From positions 14,769,307 to 14,833,306 of the forward strand of contig NC_057920.1 of NCBI RefSeq assembly GCF_018873765.1: 64,000 nt of DNA, given 5' to 3'. The position numbers were made by a program, and so were the translations under genes. This DNA is from Telopea speciosissima (taxonomy: Eukaryota; Streptophyta; Magnoliopsida; Proteales; Proteaceae). The notes beneath the pieces are model-generated. The model did no database searches. It had not been told where the DNA came from and saw nothing but the letters and a program-made list of their open reading frames with translations. Positions 23,001 through 35,000 of the stretch are shown in pieces (within the stretch, counting starts at the first letter, position 1; each line of letters begins with the position of its first letter).

Positions 23001-26000
23001 TGAACAAGGATGGTGACAAAGGTGTCATCATCAGAGAGAGTAGACAGGATATTAATCCACCGGGAGATAAGAGCAAATAAAGTAAGAAGCTTAGCAAAAT
23101 AAGGAGATACCTGGAGACCAGGGTAATCTCCACGGCCAGGAGGAAGTAGACTACTATTGTACCTCACTAGAGAGTGATGAAGGATAGAAATGGGAAGGCA
23201 CAATGCTATATGGTGAACAACAAGGAGGTGCCAGAAGAAGACATAAAATTCTTTTTCAAAGAGATAAAACTGGTTGATGGTAAAGGGGTGAGGTATGGAT
23301 AAGAAGGGTGACATACCATCCATTTGTATCGTATACTGTATTGGTACACTAAGAGAGGGAGGAGGTCCTAGTAGGTTTGTCTATTGTATTCAATCATGGT
23401 GCAACCAGAAATGTCGTTGTAGATTTCTGGGGGAAGTGCAGGTAGGAAAGGAGCTGTATCGAGTTCTTCTAGATCTTCATCATCAGGGGGAAAGAGGAGG
23501 ATGAGGATGCTCCAGGAGTGAGGGGCATACAGAGGGGAATGACAGGGATAAAGGACTAAATTGATTTTTTGGGTCAGGATAGGAAATCTGCTGGCACATT
23601 ATCTTTTCCTTTGATATGTTTGACCTTAAATGACCATTTGGAAAACCAATTTGCCCACCTAAGAAGTTCTGGCTCTGGGAGAGTCTTCTTTTTGAACTGA
23701 AGCATTAGGAGGAATGATGACATGTCCATTTCCACCTGCAAAGTGTGACCAATAAGGTAGAATGGAACTTTTCGATGCCTCTTCGGATTACAAGAATTTC
23801 TTTGAATGTGGAGTGGTAGTGTTGTTCAGAAGGTTTGAATTGGGCACTGCGGTATCCACAAACATGTCTCTTTCCCTGCTTTTCTTCAAGTAGGACTGTC
23901 GCCCAATGTGTATCACTGGCATCTGTTTGGAGAATCCGAAGACTGGTTGATGGGATCTGATGAGGAGGAAGCTTCTAAGCAATAGCTTTGAGATGATTGA
24001 CTGCTGTTGTATGCTGTAATGACCATGTCGGGGGGTTCTTCTTGAGGAGGGCATTCAAAGGGCCTGTATACTGAGTTTGATTGGGGATGAATTCAGTCAT
24101 ATAATTTATAATCCCAAGGAATTGTTGGAGTTGTTGAACGGAAAATGGTCCATCAGAGAATTATAACAAAGATTTTCCAATATGAGGTTGGAGCTCATAT
24201 TTTCTTTGGTTAATGGTGACGCCGAGAAAGTCTATTTTGGGGACCCCGACTTGCATCTTTGAGGAAGAGAGCATGATTCCATATTTCAGAGTGATTTCAT
24301 GGAACTGATGGAGTAATTGTTGATGCTCTTCTTCTGTTTTGGAGAACAATAAGATGTCATCGATGTAAATCAAAGCCTAAGACTGAATTGGCTCATAAAT
24401 CTTCATCATTGCTTTCTGAAAGAGTGAGGGAGCTACCTTCAATCCAAAAGGCACTACCGTCCAATGGAAGTGGTATCTTGAGATGCAAAAGGCTTTCTTT
24501 GCCCTATCTTCCGGATGAATTGCCAATTGCCAAAATCCTTCTTTTAAATCAAATTTGCTGAAGATGGCAGCTTCTGAAAGCTGCAACATCAGTGAGGGTC
24601 TGGTAGGTAGGGAAAATTTATCATCAGCAAGGAATGCGTTAAGGGGTTGGTAGTTGATAACCAGACGCATTTTTCCTCAGTCTTTCTCAGCTCTTTTGTT
24701 GACATAGAAAGCTTCACATGCCCACTGAGAAGAGGTATGTTCAATAAGTCCTTGACTTTGAAGTTGTAATACTTCTTCTCTTGAGAGGAGGGAGGATTCA
24801 GGAATGACTCGCTTTGGAGGTTTGCATCTTGATTCTTAATGGTAGCGAATGAAAATTTGAGAATTCGCCATAAAGGGTGATCACATTTGTCCAAAAATTC
24901 AATATGAGAATTTGCACATGATCTTGAAAATATCCGCAATGCGAAAAAGATCAAGAAAAGATTAGAAATGGTTGTCCATGGCAAGAATTGTTTCTTGTAG
25001 GTCAAGCCTTCGAACTCCATCTGAGAGAGTGAAGTTGGCTGAGAAGGTCAAAACCAAGAAGAAGATCTCTACCTGAGAGAATTGATTCTAAAACTCTATG
25101 GCTGACCACAAGGGTGGGAAAAAGTTTTATCAGGATGGGTTCTTTAGAAATGAGGTCAACCGTAAAAACTTGACCATTTGCCACTTGGAAGTGCTGCTTG
25201 TGGGGTTTCCAACAATAAGAAGGAAGGATTTGACGGGCTAATATGGTAAGCTCCCGTGTCAAAATATCCAATTACTTTAATCAAGCGGTCATATGAGGTT
25301 GGGACAATGTACACAGGGGCTAACGGAAGGGTAAGGTTAGAGGTGGATAAAGCTGGCAATGGCAGGGCTATGGGTGGTGGAGAAGGTAGATGAGAGGTAA
25401 GTTGGTAGAGGGGTTCAAAATCCTCGTACTCATCTGATGTTTCTGATTCTCCTTCTTCTGGGACTTCAATTGCGAACAACGTATTAGAGGAGAAGTTATC
25501 ATCAATGGAGTAGAGGGACTCAATATCTCCATCATCATCTGAGGAGTGAATGGATCAATCATGGAGATAAACTTCTTCCGTTTAGATTGATCAGGGCAAC
25601 TTTTTGCAAAGTGTCCTTTTTTTCCACAAACATAACAGCGGTCAGAAGTATTTCCTCTAAATTTCTTCTTCTTCAGATATTTCCATTTCTTCCGATATCC
25701 CTGCTGGTGCTTGCCTTTTCTCTGAAATCTTAAATGATGCTTATGGTGCCTGCTTACCGGTGAGAAATGTGACTTCTTTTTAGTAGGACAACTGCAGTTA
25801 TTGTCCTTACATTTGATCTTCAGATAAGAAGTGTTGCAGACATTGCTTAGTTTTCTGGTGGTCTTTTCCCAATTTTTCCAGAATTCTTGCTGGCTGCATA
25901 ACTTGGACAAGGAAGTCAAAACTTCTTGGTACAAGCATCCAAGAGAAGCCTGTTGGATCTGGATACCTTGGCCCGTTAAGAGTTTTGCTGCTTCTTTACC

Positions 26001-29000
26001 AAGTGGTTCTGGAAAAGAGTTGAGAAAAACCTGCTTCATGTTGACATTCCACCAAGAACGTAGAAACGTTCAGACATACACACATAGTGCTTGTCAAGAT
26101 CTTTTCGTTGAAATGAACATTTCATTTGAAAATTTTCTTCTCTGGCCTTGGTTCTGCTATTTTCCACCGGGCCTAGAAATTCATTGTAGAAGGCAACAAT
26201 GAATGCTGAAATTTCCATCTGTACCTATTGCATTTGCCTATAGGGACCCAAACTCATGTACCATTCTCTCAAGTTTCCTTGAGTACGGTCCAAGAATTTA
26301 GTCAATGCAATCTGGGAGGAAGACCCTTCTTGGGATTCTTCGGTTGTGAGTCAGGCATGGAATTCTGAGAATTTTTGGGGCCATTTTGAATAAGGAACAT
26401 CATCTAAAGTAAAAAATTGCCTCGGTTCTTGGTTAAAAAACTGTTGAGTTGGAGGATAATCAACCACTGGAGGAAGATTTTCAGCCATTTCTTCTTCATC
26501 AGTGAGATTCTCAGTTTGTTGAGTATGCTCACTCTGTTTCAGGGTTGCAAAGAGAGGAGCTAGGTTTGGTGTGTCTGATTCAGTCTCAGAATAGAGAGAA
26601 AGGAATGGGAGTGATCCATGAGAACTTTGAGAGGAATGGATAGTCAGATTTCTGAGGAAAGTACTGAGGGGATTCAGATTTTCTGCTGCATGGAAGGGAT
26701 TACATGGTGGCAAGGAGGTAGCGGTTGTTGTAGTAACCGTTGTGGTAGTAGCTAGTGGCAAATAAGGCTGAAACGGAGGGCGGCCTTTGCTGAGGAGACA
26801 AAGACTGGTGTCTGTGTTGCCTTGATTTAGCCTTAGACAGAGCCAACTTGCGTTGGTTCTGCTGTAGATTCTTCAGCATTTCTGTGGGAAATGTGTAGAG
26901 CGTATCTGGTGCAGGAGAGATTGGAATCTGGATGGTTCCCGGAAAGTCCAGAAAGAATAGAGTGTAGGTAGTCATGGCTGGTGTTTGGGTTGGGGAAGGT
27001 TTTGGAATAGGGGCCTGCAATTTTGAAGCTGATTTTCAAGCTATTTCTTTTCTTTTTCTCGAACAGAGAAAAGAAGAGAAGCATGTGCCATATCTTTCAC
27101 AGTAGTAGCAATGTGCAGTAATTCATGATGTAAGACTTCAATCCTTTGCTTGAGATAGCTGATGTTCAGACTAGATTCTTGGAGCTGCAATGTCGTGTGC
27201 TCCTGATATGAGGCAATCTTTTGCAAATATTGATTCTGAATAATAGCATTCTCTGCTTGCCAGTTGAGTGCTGCTTCAAGTGAAGAATTGACTGGCCTAT
27301 TTCCATCTTGATCAACAGTGTTTGGTGGTGTTATTTTCTATTTATGCATTCTCTGATCATGATCAAGATAATCAACGGCAGGCGGAAAGTTCTTACTGAC
27401 GAAGGAGGAGGAACTGGATCTTGAGGTTGATGAAGACGATTGATTCATCATGCAACAAGGAATGGGTTGTGCCATCGGGAAGGCTACTACTGATGGTGGC
27501 ACAGGTGGTATTGGAGGAGATGGAGGCGGAGATGGAGGAGACTACCCGCCACTTCTATCCTTCATCAGTATCTAGTAAGGTACAATAGTAGTCTACTTCC
27601 TCCTAGCCGTAGAGACTACCCTGGTCTCCAGGTATCTCCTTATTTTGCTAAGCTTCTTACTTTATTTGCTCCTATCTCCCAGTGGATTAATATCCTGTCT
27701 ACTCTCTCTGATGATGACACCTTTGTCACCATCCTTTTTCACAGACCCCTAGATCATATTCACCCCACCTTTGTTGAGCCTAATATCTCCTCCAACCATT
27801 ACATGGTCTTCTCCCTCACCTTCCAGCTGCTATGCACCACGACATATAACCTGTTTGACCAGCGCACAGAACGAAAAGAAGAATGGCTTCGATTCATGCG
27901 CAACATGTGTTCTCACAACCAGGTGGACCCTATCTACCTACCGGAATGCCTCATTACCACCACCTTCAATGCATGGGAGACTAATGATATTCTCCAAGGT
28001 CCTGATATCTACCGCATCATGGAGAACCATGAGGATTTCCTGACACACCATTATATTGATGGGTCCTACGACGGCGACACTGGTCCAGATACTGGTTAAG
28101 TTGGTTTGGTTTGATTTGGTTTGATATGAAAAAGTAACTATGGTTTGTTAAAGTAACTATGGTTTGTAAAAGTAACTATGGTTTGTTGTGTGTAGTAGTT
28201 GTAATAGTAACTATAGTTGGTGGTTGTTGTTGTAATAGTTATCATGGTGGTTGTAACAGTGTCAAGGTATTTGGCTATAAATAGTCATCTCTCCTTCATT
28301 GTAAGATCATCACTTGAAAATCAATACAATCTCCTGCTACCTGTGGGCACCCGTGATTTGCACCAAAAACTACAATGCATCTAGAAGCTTAGGATCACTT
28401 AGGGCAATGTTGTAATTTAGGTACAACATAAAGAATACTGTTCCGGAGTTGAGGGTGGTCTGAATATTGGTGATGGTGGCATGAGGGTATAACTTGAACT
28501 GGGTATCAAGAAGATCAATTTTAGAGGCAATTGGTAACCCTTTCCAGCCATGAAAGGTGAGGGCTATTCTGATGGCACCAAAGTGCAGATGGGTATAGCC
28601 AAGAGTTATCCACTGGCGGATGAGGTCTGGGGCTATTTCAATGGGAAAATACTGCTCTTTTCCCACAGCAGTGACTTGATTCTAAAAGAAAGGAGAAGCC
28701 TGCACATATTCCTTCAGATCTGGAGTCTTCGAAGGAGAAATGATAGACCTGATTCTTTTGATGAGAGAAGTTTGGTCTTCGGAAAAACACGGTATGGGTT
28801 GACAACAGGGAAGTTCGTCGGGTAGATCTTCTCTGAATCTGGAGTGTAGTTGATTTCATACAGATAATCAACCTTAGTAGACTTGGAAGTTCTTAGGGTA
28901 ATCTCTGTGCTTGAGGAAGCATTGCTTGGTCGTGGTGACTCTAACATGATGGAAGAGGAGCCGTATCCTTGAGAGATGCTCAAGAGGGTAGATAACTAAG

Positions 29001-32000
29001 TTTGAACATTTTATAGTAAATAGTATCGTTGCTGAAGGTTTCCCGAGATAAACAGGGTATAGGACAGCCCTTCGCCTGAAAACCCAACGAATCTCAAGGG
29101 ACTTTATCCACAAGAATCCTAGTTAACCAAGTCTGTCAATCCAGAGTTTTCTGATGAGGATCTTCAGAGAGGCAACCTCAGAGCATACTCACCGGATGAC
29201 TAAAGAACTCAGAAATCTAACTAGAAGAGCAGAGCTCCCTTGGTTAAGGCAAAAGAGGAGTTTAAGCTAACATGACTCTGATATCAGGAATTTGTATTGA
29301 TAGCCAAGTGATGATTTACAATGAAGGAAAGATGGCTATAAAATAGCCAAATACCTGAACACTATTACAACCACACAACCACCAACTATAGTTACTATTA
29401 CAATTACCCACACATGACACAACAACCACCGAGTTGGTGGGAGACCAACATATCCCTGTTCTTATCTTCAGTTCCTCATCTTCAACTGCAGAACTCAATC
29501 CAGCCAGTGTTTGATACTTCCTTCAATTAGTAAGTTACTTCTTTATCAGTTTCTCTCATTAGAAACTGATTTCTATTTTCCATAGATCAGTTCTCTTCCT
29601 TCTTTTGTCGATTGTTATTCCAGAGTCTTTATTTCATTGTTGATTGAATCCAGCTTACTAAAGTTACATATCTGTGCATGTTGCTACAGGACTGAAATCA
29701 ACAGCTACTCTTTTGTCCAACCCTCTTCAAATTTAGAAACTTTCTAATTTCTCAAATCTTCTACTCGGATGTTGCATGAGTCTTTAAGATTTCTAGGATC
29801 TATCATCCTTGAGGCTAATAATCTCTGATTGCAGTTCAATTTCTGACTTTCTAGTTTTGTTTTGGATAGTTTCTATTTTCTATCATAGGCCGTATCTCTT
29901 AATCCGACAATTTGATTATTCTGAAACTTTGAGACTTTATTCCAGACCCTAGACAAGCACTTCGACCAGAGTTTCTGGTCCATCTGATCTTACGATTGAG
30001 AGAGAGGTTTTCTCCCTAATCTAGTCTTTACTTGTCCCTGCGGTTCTGGGTTTTCCTTTGGATTCCTAGTCACTATTGTTAGTGTTAAAGTTATTAGTTC
30101 TCATGTCCTAGGGGTATTTCTGGAACTAGATCTTAACTAGTTTCCTTATTATGTAATTTCTTCTTTTTCTTTCTTTTTACCTTTTACCTCCCTAGGGAGG
30201 TTGGATGTAATATGTCAAGAGTTTATATTTGAGTAATATAGGTGTGGAGAGATAATCTCCAACACACAACTTTACAACCGAAACATTCTCTCCTTCTTCT
30301 CTTCTTCTTCTCCTTCGTCCTCCATCATCTTCCCTTTCTTCTACTTGCTCTCCTAACCTAAATCTTAACTTGGTATCAGAGATAAGGGTTTGAGAGTCGT
30401 ATCCATCCTCCTTGTCCCTATTTTTTCCTCTCTTTGGAATCCGAGAACATAAGGGATTCCAAGGAAGAGGCTCTTATGTAAACTGCTTGTTGAAGGAGTC
30501 TGAAATAGGTTCTTTTCAACCTATTCAAGTGATTGATGCTGTTCCTTGAGCTACATTGAAGCCCTTATGAAGTTTTGGAGCTCACCCAGCCTTATCTAGG
30601 TTTTCCGCCAAGTTCCTGCTGCAGGCCTTGTATCTCCTTCTCTCGGGCTGTGTTTGGATCATGGAGTAGCTCTTTAAGATCGTATCTGAGTCCTATTTAT
30701 GCCTCTGATGCTTGCACTTGATGGATATGAAGCTGGTTGGAGTATAACTCATTCTCGTGTGACCTCTGTTTCTGCCCAGGTAAAGCTGAGACTGATATTT
30801 GGCCCTTTTTCTCGCATTTGGAGTACAATAGGCTCCCCTCTTAGTTGAGAAATAATTATGGACATCTTGTTTGAAGTCTTGCAACAGTATTAAGTGTTTT
30901 TTTTTTTTTTTGTTGCTTGGAAAGTGTTTGGGTAAAGGCTGTTCCAGCTTATACTACTTTTCTTCTTGCTGGAATTTCTTTTTTTCTGTGTTGGAATCAT
31001 TTCTTGGGTTGAGTGTGTACTCCCCACTTGCTGTTGGGACTCTTGTTTATGGTCAAGTGTTCCTTTCCTTATACTATGGTTGATTCAGCAACATCTGGCC
31101 TTGGTTCGGCTGATTCACAGCCCACTCCAACAGCTCCTCGGTTGGTTTATGAGAACACCCATCTACAGATTTCCTTTGTGCAGCTTGATGGCACTAATTA
31201 CTTGGACTGGTCACACTCTGTGAAGCTTTCCCTTCGAAGCAAAGGGAAGCTTGGGTATATTACAGGTGCTATTAAAGCCCCAGAGCCTAGTTCACCTACC
31301 TATGAGAAATGGGAGACAGAAAACTCTACAGTGATGACCTGGTTAATCTTCTCCATGAAACCCGAGATTGGGAGAAGGTTTATAAGAAAAGAAACTGCCA
31401 AGGCAATCTGGGACAGTGTCGCCCTGACCTTTGACAGAGTGGGTGACTCTGCCAAGGTTTATCAGCTCCATCAGAAAATTAACTCAATGAGACAGGGTGA
31501 CAGGACCATTTCTGAGTACTACAGTGCTTTTCTTGGTCTTTTGGAGGAGTATGACCACTACAGGGACCTTCAATTGACTAACCCAGAGGATGAAGCCAAG
31601 GTACATCGGACTCTTGAAAAGGAGCGTGTCTTCTCCTTACTTGGTGGTTTGAATCCTGACTATGAGCCAATTAGGCTTCAGATCTTAGGCCGGTTTCCCT
31701 TTCCATCTCTTAGTGAGGTCTGTAGTTACTTACAGAGTGAGGAGACTCGGCGTGCTGCTATGGCACCAACATCTGTTCCATCTCTTGAATGGTCAGCCCT
31801 CAATATGAGTTCCTTCCGAGACACCAGTGGAGGTGGTGGAGGCCAAGGGCCTAACCATACAGAAGATAGAGCAGTGGAGCCAATTGGTGCCAGTGGAGTT
31901 GGTCGCGACAGGTTTACATGTAATCATTGTGGGAGGACAGGACACACCAAGGATAGGTATTGGTCTCTTCATGGTCACCCTCCTGGCACTCGTGATCATG

Positions 32001-35000
32001 GTAGCCGTAGAGGGGGAGCTAGAGCACATTCTGTGATGACCAAGACAGATGTTCCACAGGATGACTCCACTTTGGCAGATGCGGTGTTTCTCAGGGTTAT
32101 GTCACAGCCAAGGAATTAAGTCTCGGAGCGTATCGTATCGTCTTGGCCGATACGTCTCGATATCAGTCGAGGTCAATACGATACAGGTCGAGACGTATTT
32201 TTTTTTTAAAAAATGTTAATGTCTCGACTGTATCGAGACGTACCGAGGCGATACGATACGATCGATACGTATCGATATAGAGGAGAGTTTTAAAAAATTT
32301 TATTTTATTATATTTTTAAAAACGATACGACGAGACGACTCGACACGTATCGTTAACTTAAAAACACATGGCCATTTCATTCTTGTCACCCAAACTCGAT
32401 TTCTAGCAGTCCTGGCGGAAAAAGCTCTTCCTAGCTTTGAGAAAACCTTCCAAAAACACATTTAAACTTGCTTTTTGGGTAAGATTTCTTGAGTGCTTTC
32501 AATTCTTTGCCAAAAACGAACTTAGAGGAGCTGAAATCACATCATTTGGTGGATCTAACAGCCCACATTCGAATTCAAAAGCTGTTCTTGAAGGGTTAGC
32601 TAAGTTTTTTGAAAAAAACTTGAATCTTTTGCTTTAATCTTTGATTTTTGGTATGTTTTTTGGTATGAATCAAAGAGAATATGTTAAACTAACATAGAAA
32701 TTGCATTCATTGTATGCATTTACAAAGATTTGGTTTCAAATCCATGTTTCTTTGGCCATTTTTACCCAAAACTGAAAATTCCTTCTTTAAAATGATTTTT
32801 TTTTTTTTTCTTCTTAACTTTAAAACAAATGGTAATGTTTATAATATATGGAGTACATTATGTATAGATGTATGACATCCCAAGAAGATTATACATTTAC
32901 CCTAAAATCTGTATTTTTTTTTATTTTTTGGGTATTTTCTGAATTTATAAAATACTTTAAAAAATGTAAAAAATTTGATTTTTCCATCTATACTCTTTCA
33001 TTATAGTTTGATAAAATGTATAATTGGCTGAAATAGAATCAAAGACTTAGATTCATATATGTAGTACATTATGTCATTTTTTTCATTATTTAAAAAATTA
33101 AATAATGTGTAACTAGTTGTAGAAAATATAAAAATGTTTAAATATTGTTTAGGGCAACTTTGCTAGGTAGTAAATACATGAAAATGATGCAATGCATGAC
33201 ATGCATCATAATGTCTGTCTATACTTGTATAAATAATAAATTATTGATGTGTGGATTTGAATATTGTTTAATATATATCTTATATAGTTATCTACTTTTG
33301 TTTGGTATTTAGGACGATGCCGCGACAACAAGACATTGGGTGATCTTATTGTACCAAGATAAACAATAATAGATTGCATACACAGTCAACTTCGTGACAC
33401 CCAACATCTGGAGGTAGGGTAACTCGGCAAAAAGAGCACATGGCAGAGGATATGGAAATATTGCCAAGTGTACAAAGTGCCCCGTAGAGTTAAGCAGGCA
33501 ATGCAAAAACACCTTAGAGATTCCAAAAAAATCCAAACAAGCACATGATGATGATGATGCATTGGTGGAAAATTTGATGGAAGATTTTGAAGATTATGAA
33601 GGATCGGATATGGAAGCAGAGGAGGACCCAGAGTTGGCATGGGCGATGAAATAATCAAGAAATGAAGCAAAAGAGCAACAATGCAGAGCCGAGCAATTGA
33701 TTAGAAGTCAATCAGCTCGAACCAGCCAGGCCTCGCAGATATTGGTGTTGGCTCCTCTTGTCGTCCATCTCTAAGTAAGGGTAAGTAGCCCGTTGGCCTT
33801 AGTAGAGCAACCAGTGAAGGGGATGTTTGACCGGTTTACAAAGAGTGGTAAGGGTAAGAGAAAGAAGAACCCGGATATCGAGACATGGATCCTAATGTCT
33901 ATAGACCAAGGGATCGCCACGAGGATTGAAGAAAGCTTTCAACCCAAAACACTTAGTAAAAGGATAGGCAGAGCAATCTCCGGATGGTTCCACAGTTCTA
34001 TGATTCCACCACATAAGGCCAAAGATCCCCACTTCAAGGCCATGGTAAAGGAGATTCATGGTGTGGGAAAATGTTAAGCCACCCACACCTTATGAGATTG
34101 TTGGGCCTTACTTGGATGATATTGTCCAAGAGGTGCATGAGTATGTGGAGAGGTTCAAGGAGAAATGGCCACTATATGGAGTGACCATCAGTGTGATGGA
34201 TGGATGGACCAACAAGATTATCCATCATCAATTTTCTTATCCACTGTGATGGAAGGACGATCTTCCACAAGTCGGTCAATGCATCTAGTGAAATCAAAGA
34301 TGCTAATTACTTGTACAAGTTAATGGATGTAGTTGTGGAGGACATAGGAGAAGAAAATGTTGTCCAAGTAGTAACTGACAATGCAGCAAATTTCAAGAAG
34401 GCTGGTCAGTTGCTTATGTTAAAGAGGCAACATCTATTTTGGACACCATGTGCAACTCATTGCATAGATTTGATGTTCAAGGACATAGGAGAATTGCCCA
34501 AGGTCCAAAAGTTGGTTGGTAATGCAAGGAAAATCACCAACTTTATTTACAACCATAGTTGGGTTTTGGCATTAATGAGGAGTTACACACAAAGGGATTT
34601 AGTGAGGCCTGCAACAAGAAGATTTGCAACAAATTACATTGCAATTGATAGCCTCATTTCCCGAAAGCATGGGCTGCTAAAGATGTTCACTCTCTACCGA
34701 GTGGTTGACTAACAATTATGCAAGGTCCGAAATGGGAGATTTGTTCAAGATCTTGTCACCTCCTCAAAGTTTTGGGCTGCGATGGGCCGACTTTATAATG
34801 TTATGATTCCACTCTTTTGTCGCTTCGAGAGGTTGATGGGGATAAAGAGCACTATGGTAAGATGGTAGAGGCCATGGGATGTGTGAAGAGAAAAATATAA
34901 GAGAATAACCTAACATCAAACAAGAAGTATTTGAAGATTATATCCGATCGATGGGAAAATATGTTGGTTCAAGATGTTCATTGGGCAGGTAATCTTATAA

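Larger units (their letters stand above)
21100..29427. mobile_element. Endogenous caulimovirid, rearranged with inverted arms
   Basis: Assignment rests on a 30K-type movement protein with the caulimovirid [18 protein letters not shown] segment, a CCHC knuckle, a DTGA protease, a YIDD reverse transcriptase, RNase H, and a tRNA-Met primer site TGGTATCAGAGCC. No integrase or LTR was found. The layout recalls petuviruses and florendoviruses. Left arm 21229-23192 and right arm 27546-29427 are inverted copies, and the unique core 23193-27545 reads on the minus strand. All reading frames are broken by stops and frameshifts, so this is a fossil locus, not an intact viral genome. Confidence 0.85.
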
